DNA of 64,000 bases, from positions 372,001 to 436,000 of the forward strand of contig CAVXKY010000024.1 in NCBI GenBank assembly GCA_963762425.1, read 5' to 3'. The first letter of the stretch is position 1, and each line of letters starts with the position of its first letter. Under the pieces are notes generated by a model that saw only the letters and a program-made list of their open reading frames with translations, did no database searches and was not told where the DNA came from. Positions 57,178-64,000 of the stretch are shown one piece after another. A program made the position numbers and the translations under genes. This DNA is from REEB95 sp963762425 (GTDB lineage Bacteria; Pseudomonadota; Alphaproteobacteria; ATCC43930; CGMCC-115725).

Positions 57178-57219
57178 CGCCCCGCCTGCATTCTTGGAGG
57201 AATGGGTGCAGGCGGGGCG
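57178..57219. repeat. 13-bp inverted repeat, terminator-like for coaD
   Basis: CGCCCCGCCTGCA (57178-57190) and TGCAGGCGGGGCG (57207-57219) form a perfect 13-bp stem that extends further with GGAT/ATCC. On the minus strand it is followed by ATCCTATTTTC. It lies about 150 bases past the coaD stop and could end that transcript. Confidence 0.6.
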
Positions 57220-57233
57220 TATCCAGGGGTTTA

Positions 57234-57262
57234 GGCCTGCCGAAGGGGGGCTTAGGCAGGCC
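57234..57262. repeat. 8-bp inverted repeat next to the 13-bp repeat
   Basis: GGCCTGCC (57234-57241) and GGCAGGCC (57255-57262) form a perfect 8-bp stem with a 13-base loop, 14 bases from the longer inverted repeat. Together the two hairpins look like a small repetitive extragenic element. Confidence 0.55.
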
Positions 57263-57371
57263 AACGGCTTGCGCCGCTGGGCGCTATTACCTTCTAACCC
57301 CTTGGCGGAGCCAAGTTAATTCGATGTCATCTTGCCAGAGGCCGCAAAACCGGCGCGGTCCCGGCGTTTTC

Positions 57372-57893
57372 TCAGCGTTTCTTCTTGGACTTGCCGCGAT
57401 TGAAGCGCTCGACGATACGCTTGGCGACGCGCGAACTCACGAACGGGGAAACGTCGCCGCCCAACATGCCGATCTCCTTGACGAAGCGCGAGGAGATGAA
57501 CTGGAAGCGGTCCGACGCCATGAGGAACACGGTTTCGACCTGCGGATTGATGCGGCTGTTCATGCCCGCCATCTGGAATTCATATTCGAAATCGGAGACG
57601 GCGCGCAGGCCGCGGATGATGATCGAGGCGCCGTTCCCGACCGCGAAATGCATCAACAACGTGTCGAATGGCTTGACCGTGATGCACTTCTTGACGGCGT
57701 CGGGCAGACGGGCGACCTCGTCCTTGACGATGGCCACACGCTCGTCCGTCGAAAACATCGGCCCCTTGCCGATATTGCGGGCCACGCCGATGATCAGCCG
57801 GTCAACCAGCTTGGTGGCGCGCACGATGATGTCGGCATGCCCGTTGGTGATCGGGTCGAAGGTGCCGGGATAGACCCCGATGCGTTCGATCAT
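57372..57893 (-). CDS. coaD: Phosphopantetheine adenylyltransferase
   Basis: CoaD adenylates 4'-phosphopantetheine in coenzyme A synthesis. The 173-residue protein starts RIGVYPGTFDPITNGHADII with the TxGH nucleotidyltransferase motif (T-N-G-H) and continues with KPFDTLLMHFAV, IIRGLRAVSDFEYEFQMAGMN, and FISSRFVKEIGMLGGDVSPFV holding the S-S-R motif. A basic tail (RGKSKKKR) follows. The ATG overlaps the gyrA stop by one base (TAATG). Gene order gyrA-coaD is common in alphaproteobacteria. Confidence 0.96.
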   Translation of the reverse strand: MIERIGVYPGTFDPITNGHADIIVRATKLVDRLIIGVARNIGKGPMFSTDERVAIVKDEVARLPDAVKKCITVKPFDTLLMHFAVGNGASIIIRGLRAVSDFEYEFQMAGMNSRINPQVETVFLMASDRFQFISSRFVKEIGMLGGDVSPFVSSRVAKRIVERFNRGKSKKKR

Positions 57894-60617
57894 TACTTAC
57901 CCCCTTCATCGCCATTTTCGGCTTCGGCCAGCCGCGCCACGGAAACCACCCGCTCACCCTCATCCATCTTAAACACCACCACTCCGCCGCTGCCCCGCCG
58001 CCGGATGCTGATGTCTTCGACCGGCGTGCGGATGACCGTCCCGCCATTGGTCACCAGCATGATCTGGTCGTTCTCGCGCACGGGGAAGACGGCGACGGTC
58101 GCGCCCTGGCCCTTGCCCGGTTTGAGATTGTCGATCCCCTGCCCGCCGCGCCCGGTGATGCGGTAATCATAGGCCGAGCAGCGCTTGCCGTAACCCTTCT
58201 CGGTGATGCTCAGCAGGAATTCCTCGCGCGCGGCCATTTCATTGAACTGTTTTTCCGTGATCGTATCAGCGGCGGCTTCCTCGTCATCCGCCTCCTCGTC
58301 CTCTTCTTCGCCGCGCCGGCGGCGGTTCGCCTCTTTCACATAAGCGGCGCGCAAGCCTGATTCCACATCCTCGTGACGCAGGATCGACATCGAGAACACT
58401 TCGTCGTCCTTGGCGAGCTTGACGCCGCGCACGCCGACCGAGGAGCGGCTGGTAAACACGCGCACGTCCTCCGTCGGGAAGCGGATCACCTTGCCGTTGC
58501 GCATGGCAAGCAGGATGTCGTCCCGGACCGTGCAGATGGCGGCGGCGATCAGCCGGTCAACGGAATCTTCGCCCTCGAACTTCATCGCGATCTTGCCGTT
58601 GGCGTTGACATGCTCGAAATCGTCGAGCGCGTTGCGCCGTACATAGCCCCGCGCCGTCGCGAATACCACGGTCATGTCCTTGCTCGCCTTGTCCTCCTCG
58701 GGCATGGGCATGACGGTGGAGATGCTTTCGCCCTGCGCCAGATTGGGCAGCAGGTTGACCATCGCCTTGCCGCGCGCCTGCGGCGTGGCCAGCGGCAGGA
58801 GATGCACTTTCAGCTTGTAGACCCGGCCCGTCGAGGTAAAGAAGAGAACGGGTGCGTGCGTTGAAGCGACAAAGACCTGACTGACGAAATCCTCCTCGCG
58901 GATCGCCATGCCGGCGCGGCCGCGGCCGCCACGGCGTTGCGCCCGGTATGTGGACAGCGGCACGCGCTTGATGTAGCCGGCATGGCTCACCGTCACCACC
59001 ATGTCCTCGCGCTGGATCAGATCCTCGATATTGGCCTCGGCCGAGGAATCCTCAATCAATGTCCGGCGCTTATCGGCGAATTGCTCCTTCACCGCCTTGA
59101 GTTCCTTGCGCACCACGTCCAAAAGCTTCGGCCGCGAGCCCAGTATCTCAAGATAGATCTTTGATCTCGGCGACGATGCTCGTCAGGTCCTCGGCGATCT
59201 TGTCGCGCTCGAGCCCGGTCAGGCGTTGCAAACGCAGTTCCAGGATCGCCTTGGCCTGTTCATCCGACAGTTTGTAAGCCTTGTTCGGAGCAAGGCGCGA
59301 GCGCCCTTCCTCCTCGATCAGCCCGACAAGAGCCGCGACCGACGACGCCGGCCAGGTACGGCCCGTCAAGGCCTCGCGCGCGGCGGTGGGGTCCTTGGCC
59401 TTGCGAATCAATTCGATCACCGGATCGATATTGGCCACCGCCACGGCAAGACCCAGGAGGATATGCGCCTTGCCCCGCGCCTGGCCGAGCAGATAGACCG
59501 TGCGCTTGGTCACCACCTCTTCGCGGAAGACGACGAAGGCGGTGATGATGTCCTTCAAATTCATCAGCAACGGACGGCCGCCATCGAGCGCCAGCATGTT
59601 GACGCCGAAGCTGGTTTCCAGCGGCGTATGGCGATAGAGCTGGTTCAGCACCACCTCGGCCTGCGCGGTGCGTTGCAATTCCACCACCACGCGCACGCCG
59701 TCGCGATCGCTCTCGTCCCGCAGATCCGAGATGCCGTCGATCACCTTGTCACGCGTCACCTCGGCGATGCGCTCGATCATGCGCGCCTTGTTAACCTGGT
59801 ACGGGATCTCGGTGATGACGATGGCTTCACGGTCCTTGCGTAGCTGTTCGACCGCAGCCTTGCCGCGGATAATGACCGAGCCGCGGCCATGCTTGTAGGC
59901 GTCGTTGATGCCGCCGCGGCCCATGATGAGGCCGCCGGTGGGAAAATCCGGTCCCGGCACCAGCTTGATGAGCGCATCGATCGAGATCGCGGGATCGTCG
60001 ATATAGGCAAGGCAGGCCTCGATCACCTCACCCAGATTGTGAGGCGGAATGTTGGTGGCCATGCCGACGGCGATGCCGGCGGCGCCGTTGACCAGAAGAT
60101 TGGGGAAGCGCGCCGGCAGCACCTTCGGTTCCTGCAACCTGCCGTCGTAATTGGGCTGGAAATCGACCGTCTCCTTGTCGATGTCGTCCAAGAGCGCGTC
60201 CGCCGCGCGGGAAAGGCGCGCCTCGGTGTAGCGCATCGCCGCCGCCGGATCGCCGTCCATCGAGCCGAAATTGCCCTGGCCGTCGATCAGCGGCAGGCGC
60301 ATGGAGAAATCCTGCGCCATGCGCACCATGGAATCGTAGATCGCGGCGTCGCCATGCGGATGGTAGTTGCCCATCACATAGCCGACGATGTTCGCTGATT
60401 TGCGGTAGGGACGGTTCCAGTCGTTGCCGCCCTCCTTCATGCCGTAGAGGATGCGGCGATGCACCGGCTTCAGCCCGTCGCGCACATCGGGCAGCGCCCG
60501 CGACACGATCACGCTCATGGCGTAATCGAGGTAGGAGCGTTTCATCTCCTCTTCGATCGAGACCGGCGAAATGTCGATCGGCGGCGGCGGGGCCGGCGGT
60601 GACGGGGTAGCGACCAC
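57893..60617 (-). CDS. gyrA: DNA gyrase subunit A (one frameshift)
   Basis: GyrA carries the breakage-reunion activity of gyrase. Residues 1-500 show SYLDYAMSVIVSRALPDVRDGLKPVHRRILYGM, the quinolone region HPHGDAAIYDSMVRMAQ (Ala 90 at the E. coli Ser83 position, Asp 94 kept), catalytic Tyr 129 in MRYTEARLS, and the C-gate. The C-terminal pinwheel has the GyrA box QRRGGRG and an acidic insert (EEEDEEADDEEAAAD). One extra base near 59155 separates AEIKD from YLEILGSRPKLL; without it the frame is whole (3n+1). Because the protein is essential, this extra base is almost surely a sequence error. Confidence 0.95.
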
Positions 60618-60870
60618 GATTCGGGCTTTCCTTTAATGCAAACGCTGGCGTTAAACGCCAGCGTCGCAACACCCGGAATTCTACTCGAAACCGCGCTTGT
60701 GAACAACGCCGCGCGGACTCGAATCGTGGCTTTCTGGTGCGATAAAATATACTTCTATATCAATATATTATGCTTCGATTTAAAAGTTAAATATGAGGTC
60801 GATAACGGCCTGGAATCAGGGCCCAATTATGCCTCCGATTCGGCGCCGGATTTCAGGCTGTATACGCCCA

Positions 60871-61230
60871 CTAATGGTTCAATAACGGGATGGAGCTGGC
60901 GGAGGGTGGCGGCGGTAAAGAGCGCAGGAAGGCATAAATATCGGCGGCGTCGCGATCGGACAGCACCGGCTCTTCATAGGGCGGCATCTCGTTCGAGGGC
61001 TTGCGGATGTGATTCTCGAACTTGTCAAAAGTCAGCTCCGGACGCGCCAAACGCGGGCCGGTGGAGCGGCTGCCTTGCCCCACATAGCCGTGGCACTGGT
61101 AACAGCCGTCGGCCAGATAGATTTGCTTTCCTTTGGTGGCGTCACCGGGCGGCGGTTTATCCTGGGCCAACGCCCCGACCCCGAGCGCGAGCAACAAAGC
61201 CAAGACCGCAATCCCTGTCCCTGCCCGCAT
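60871..61230 (-). CDS. Monohaem c-type cytochrome
   Basis: A 119-residue exported cytochrome: signal peptide residues 1-22 ending GALA, haem-binding CYQCH in GKQIYLADGCYQCHGYVGQG, a middle loop RPELTFDKFENHIRKPSNEMPPYEEPVLSDRD giving Met in EMPPY as probable sixth ligand, and the final helix AADIYAFLRSLP. It begins 5 bases after the stop of the TPP enzyme gene upstream, so the two form one unit and this cytochrome is a candidate electron acceptor for that enzyme. Confidence 0.88.
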   Translation of the reverse strand: MRAGTGIAVLALLLALGVGALAQDKPPPGDATKGKQIYLADGCYQCHGYVGQGSRSTGPRLARPELTFDKFENHIRKPSNEMPPYEEPVLSDRDAADIYAFLRSLPPPPSASSIPLLNH

Positions 61231-61235
61231 TGCCC

Positions 61236-63194
61236 TCACCTCGGCTGGGTAACGACGTCGAGCAGCACCGGTTCGCCGCTCTTGACCGTGGCGACGGCGC
61301 GTTTCAAGGCTGGGCCGAGCGTCTTGGGATCGCTGATCGGCCCCTCGGCATGGACACCCATCGCCTGGGCCAGCTTGGCGAAATCGATTACCGGATCGAT
61401 CAGCGTCGTGCCGATATGGGCGCGGTCGATGCCGCGGTTGTGGCGGTCGGCCATGCGCTGCACATGCATGAGCTCCTGATGATAGGCGCGGTTGCCGTGG
61501 ACGACGATCAGCACCGGGATCTTGTGATGCGCGGCGGTCCACAATGAGCCCGGCGAATACATCAGATCGCCGTCGCCGACGATGCCGGCGGTCAGCCGGC
61601 CATGCGCCTTGTTGGCCAACGCCGCGCCGACGATCGCGCCGCCGCCATAGCCCTGGCCGGCGCCGCCGGAATCGCCGTTGTAGTGATAGATCTTGGTCAT
61701 GTCCCAAAGCCGCTGCGGCCAATTGCTGAAGAAGGTCTGATTGCCGCCGCCAGCGAAGGACCAATCCTCGTTGCGGATCGCTTCCCACAGCTCGGCGCAA
61801 AGCCGCCCGGTGCTGATCGGGCTGGCATCCCAGGCGCTCGCCGCCTCGTCGCGCGCCTCGTCGAGTGATTTGGCGTGGGCTTCGGCCAGCTTCTTGCCGC
61901 GCGCATCAAAAGCGCCGCGCTGCGCGGCGTCGATCTGGCCGCGCACCGCTTCGATGAGATAAGGCAGCGTCTCCTCACCGTCGCCGGCAACGGCGAGATC
62001 GATATCGGCGAAATGCTGGACATCCTGGAAATTGGAGCGCTGGAAGAGATCGCCGGCACCGATGCTCACCGTCCGGACATCGGGCTTGGTGATCGGCTTG
62101 GATGTGCGTTGGATCTGATCACGGAAGCTATGAATCGAGCCCCAGAAGTCGCGCAGCTCCAATCCCAGGATCATGTCGGCTTGCGTTATCAGGCCGCGGG
62201 CGCGGGCGCTCTGGTTCAAGGGGTGGCGTGTCGGAAAATTCATTCTGCCCATCTGGTCGACCACCGGTGCCTGAAGCAGCTCGGCCAGCGTCACCAGATT
62301 CTTTATACCGTCCTGGCTGCGCGCCAGCCGGTCGACCAGGATCACCGGGCTTTCCGCCGCGACCAGCATTTTCGCCGTCTCGGCGAGCGCGGCGATGTCG
62401 CCCTGCGGCGGCGTAGTGCGCGGCAGCTTCGGCACGGCGAGCTGTGCTGCCGGCTCAATCGGCTCTTCCTGAAGTTCGCTGTCGATCGCCAGCACCACCG
62501 GGCCCATCGGCGGCGTCATGGCGATCTTATAGGCGCGCACCGCGGAATCGGCGAAATGCTGGAGCGAGGCCGGTTGGTCGTCCCATTTGACGTAGTCGCG
62601 CACGATGATGGCGTTATCCTGCGCGGTATGGTTCCACTCGACGCCGGGGCGGCGCTTCTCGGCGTCGAGCCCGTTGCCGACCATGACGAACACCGGCACG
62701 CGGTCGCACCAGGCATTGTAAAGGGCCATCGAGGCGTGTTGCAGCCCGACAACGGCATGCACCAGAACGGCAAGCGGCTTGCCTGTCATCTTGTAATAGG
62801 CCTGCGCCATCGCCACCGAGTTCTCTTCGTGGGTGCAGGTGATGAATTCAGGCCGGGTGTTCAGGCCGTAATTGATGATCGCTTCGTGGATGCCGCGCAA
62901 ACTCGAGGCCGGATTGGCGCAAACATAATCGAAGCCCAGCGACTTGATGACGTCGACCATGAAGTCGCCGCCGTCCTTGCCCTCGGTGAATGTCTCGGCC
63001 GGCGGCGTCTGCGCCTCGGCCGCCGCCAGTTGGATCGGCAAGGCGGGTTTGGGGGGCAATGCCGCGGTTGGAAGCTCGGCCGCCTTGGCCAGCGGCGGCG
63101 CTGCCACCGCCGCGGCTCCGGCCAGCGCCGCACCCTTCAAGAATTTGCGCCGTCCGACGGCGCCGGTGGCGCCCGGTTTCGTCCGCTTCGCCAT
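61236..63194 (-). CDS. Tat-exported thiamine diphosphate enzyme, acetolactate synthase-like
   Basis: A 652-residue protein with a twin-arginine signal (GRRKFLKGAALAGAAAVAAPP, cleavage after AKA near residue 38) in front of a full TPP-enzyme fold. The Pyr domain has catalytic Glu in CTHEENSVAMAQAYYKMTGKP, the middle domain PVILVDRLA, and the PP domain the Mg/TPP motif GDGDLMYSPGSLW...HGN, where the first Asn of the usual NN is Gly. It resembles acetolactate synthase/benzoylformate decarboxylase, but no FAD site is obvious. Exported TPP enzymes are unusual; the cofactor would be loaded before Tat transport. The monohaem cytochrome gene follows directly. Confidence 0.85.
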   Translation of the reverse strand: MAKRTKPGATGAVGRRKFLKGAALAGAAAVAAPPLAKAAELPTAALPPKPALPIQLAAAEAQTPPAETFTEGKDGGDFMVDVIKSLGFDYVCANPASSLRGIHEAIINYGLNTRPEFITCTHEENSVAMAQAYYKMTGKPLAVLVHAVVGLQHASMALYNAWCDRVPVFVMVGNGLDAEKRRPGVEWNHTAQDNAIIVRDYVKWDDQPASLQHFADSAVRAYKIAMTPPMGPVVLAIDSELQEEPIEPAAQLAVPKLPRTTPPQGDIAALAETAKMLVAAESPVILVDRLARSQDGIKNLVTLAELLQAPVVDQMGRMNFPTRHPLNQSARARGLITQADMILGLELRDFWGSIHSFRDQIQRTSKPITKPDVRTVSIGAGDLFQRSNFQDVQHFADIDLAVAGDGEETLPYLIEAVRGQIDAAQRGAFDARGKKLAEAHAKSLDEARDEAASAWDASPISTGRLCAELWEAIRNEDWSFAGGGNQTFFSNWPQRLWDMTKIYHYNGDSGGAGQGYGGGAIVGAALANKAHGRLTAGIVGDGDLMYSPGSLWTAAHHKIPVLIVVHGNRAYHQELMHVQRMADRHNRGIDRAHIGTTLIDPVIDFAKLAQAMGVHAEGPISDPKTLGPALKRAVATVKSGEPVLLDVVTQPR

Positions 63195-63262
63195 GGTTTC
63201 CCCGCCCTTGATTGACCGGGCGTTGCTTCGACGCCGGCCTTGTCGTTAGACCGGAACGGAAG

Positions 63263-63748
63263 CTAGAACGGAATCTCGTCGTCGAGCTCGGCCGGGTTGC
63301 CCTTGGCTGCCCGCGGCGCCCGCACACCGCCCGCCGATGCGGCTTCCAGCGCCGGCGCATCGCTGCTCCCGGCGAAATCGCCGCCGCCGCCCGAGCGAGC
63401 GCCGTCGAGCATGGTCAGCTCGCCGCGGAATTTTCCCAGCACCACCTCGGTGGTGTAGCGCTCCTGATTGTCCTTGTCGGTCCATTTGCGCGTCTGCAGC
63501 GAACCTTCGAGAAAAACCTTGGAGCCTTTTTTCAGATATTTCTCGATGATCTCGACCAGCCGCTCGTTGAACACCACCACGCGGTGCCATTCGGTGCGCT
63601 CCTTGCGCTCGCCGCTGGCCTTGTCCTTCCAGGTTTCGGACGTCGCCACCGACATGTTGGCGACGCGCGTGCCGTCATTGGTCGAGCGGATTTCCGGATC
63701 GCGGCCGAGATTGCCGATCAGGATCACCTTGTTGACGCTTCCGGCCAT
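63263..63748 (-). CDS. ssb: Single-stranded DNA-binding protein
   Basis: A 161-residue SSB: OB fold with NKVILIGNLGRDPEIRSTNDGTRVANMSVATSE, WHRVVVFNERLVEIIEKYLKKGSKVFLEGSLQTRKW, a Gly/Ala-rich linker (~115-150) and the acidic C-terminal tip DDEIPF that binds repair proteins. It is divergent from uvrA, with a perfect LexA site in the shared intergenic region, so ssb is probably SOS-induced. Confidence 0.97.
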   Translation of the reverse strand: MAGSVNKVILIGNLGRDPEIRSTNDGTRVANMSVATSETWKDKASGERKERTEWHRVVVFNERLVEIIEKYLKKGSKVFLEGSLQTRKWTDKDNQERYTTEVVLGKFRGELTMLDGARSGGGGDFAGSSDAPALEAASAGGVRAPRAAKGNPAELDDEIPF

Positions 63749-63787
63749 CGACGCCCCCTCTATTTTGTGTTTGACGATTTTATCCTA

Positions 63788-63802
63788 GAACACAATAAGA
63801 AC
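63788..63802. promoter_or_regulatory. LexA (SOS) box between ssb and uvrA
   Basis: GAAC-ACAATAA-GAAC is the complement of the alphaproteobacterial LexA site GTTC-N7-GTTC with all eight defined bases matching. On the plus strand it overlaps the -10 side of a TTGACG (63771-63776) promoter for uvrA. On the minus strand it lies between TTGGCA and TAGGAT of a possible ssb promoter. Confidence 0.85.
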
Positions 63803-63867
63803 ATTGCCAAGAGCCAAGCTTGCAGCCCATAGTGCCAAGGCCCATATCGAGTCGTAGCTTAGCCCTC

Positions 63868-64000
63868 ATGCAATACATCCGCGTCCGCGGCGCCCGCGAA
63901 CACAATCTGAAGAACGTCGACGTCGACATGCCGCGCGACAGCCTGGTGGTGCTCACCGGCCTGTCGGGTTCGGGCAAGTCCTCGCTCGCCTTCGACACGA
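63868..64000 (+). CDS. uvrA: Excinuclease ABC subunit A, N-terminal part (3' end cut off)
   Basis: UvrA is the damage-recognition ATPase of nucleotide excision repair. Only the first 44 residues are present: IRVRGAREHNLKNVDVDMPR followed by the Walker A motif LTGLSGSGKSSLAFDT, which is diagnostic. The ATG at 63868 lies 66 bases after the LexA box. The gene runs past the right edge. The mfd gene 30 kb upstream encodes its transcription-coupled partner. Confidence 0.95.
   Translation, partial: MQYIRVRGAREHNLKNVDVDMPRDSLVVLTGLSGSGKSSLAFDT

Larger units (their letters stand above)
56931..57371. other. Intergenic region between the Flp pilin and coaD genes
   Basis: This 441-base stretch holds the pilin promoter side (TTAA-AGGATGC-TTAG on the minus strand at about 56978-56992, one base off a CtrA site) and two strong inverted repeats at 57178-57262. 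Open frames here give low-complexity translations and I do not call a gene. Confidence 0.4.

Noticed and set aside
56976..57191. A 71-residue minus-strand open frame between the pilin and coaD
   Set aside because: No ribosome site, ends at the inverted repeat, and no recognisable protein pattern.
57102..58166. A 354-residue plus-strand open frame across the coaD/gyrA ends
   Set aside because: It is antisense to coaD and gyrA and its translation is low-complexity Arg/Ala/Asp, a typical shadow frame in high-GC DNA.
1..64000. CRISPR array, prophage, integrase or transposase genes
   Set aside because: None seen: no regularly spaced repeats, no DDE or tyrosine recombinase motifs, no phage structural genes.

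Overview
This 64-kb window is a high-GC chromosomal segment that reads as an alphaproteobacterium. The support is the alphaproteobacterial type of LexA operator (direct repeat GTTC-N7-GTTC) at ssb/uvrA and at a Y-family polymerase, a gyrA-coaD pair with a one-base TAATG junction, a ccmFGHI cytochrome c maturation operon, an sdhE-mfd pair near recG and a DUF502 gene, Flp-type pilins and double-SPOR proteins. The order or genus cannot be fixed from sequence reading alone. Both ends are cut: a cytochrome-domain gene on the left and uvrA on the right.

Layout. 0-5.5 kb: envelope genes (MFS exporter, secreted small proteins, a Spy/CpxP-like protein, a small lipoprotein, an AsmA-like protein) and cfa. 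5.5-9.6 kb: tRNA-Ser(UGA) and ccmF-ccmG-ccmH-ccmI with 4-base overlaps. 9.6-15 kb (minus): two 2OG-Fe(II) oxygenase-like genes, a tandem Rid-fold protein and hemN, with an MFS transporter behind a perfect FNR/FixK-type box. 15-25.9 kb: a polytopic membrane protein, a histidine kinase, a ferredoxin-linked 2-oxoacid oxidoreductase operon (gltD-like, korA, korB), an Flp pilin, a SPOR protein and an HExxH protein. 26-30 kb: 3-hydroxyisobutyrate-type dehydrogenase, D-2-hydroxyacid dehydrogenase, acyl-CoA synthetase, FrnE-type DsbA protein. 30-44 kb: mfd-sdhE and recG/DUF502, separated by about 7 kb of accessory genes (MFS, HbpS-like, Gfo/Idh/MocA, SOS-controlled Y-family polymerase, AbiJ/HEPN-like protein, amidohydrolase). 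44-52 kb: type III polyketide synthase plus ICMT-family methyltransferase, tRNA-Lys(UUU), FMN-binding glutamate-synthase-like protein, alpha/beta hydrolase, a second kinase, Gfo/Idh. 53-57 kb: glycosyltransferase, FemAB-like and epimerase genes, then a second Flp pilin. 57-64 kb: coaD, gyrA, cytochrome c plus a Tat-exported TPP enzyme, ssb, uvrA.

Reading-frame quality is a main feature of this window. Outside 30.4-50.5 kb, eight otherwise intact conserved genes (cfa, ccmF, hemN, the gltD-like gene, an Flp pilin, a 3-hydroxyisobutyrate-type dehydrogenase, an acyl-CoA synthetase, gyrA) each carry exactly one extra base. Between about 30.4 and 50.5 kb nearly every gene is broken several times, including mfd and recG. 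Because gyrA is essential, these are read here as sequence or assembly errors rather than gene decay, and the genes are annotated full length with frameshifts noted.

The most interesting candidates are the 2OG-oxygenase/tandem-Rid cassette with its palindromic operator (10.9-13.6 kb), the Tat-exported TPP enzyme next to a monohaem cytochrome c (60.9-63.2 kb), and the accessory block between sdhE and recG that holds an SOS-boxed non-canonical Y-family polymerase and an AbiJ/HEPN-like defence gene.
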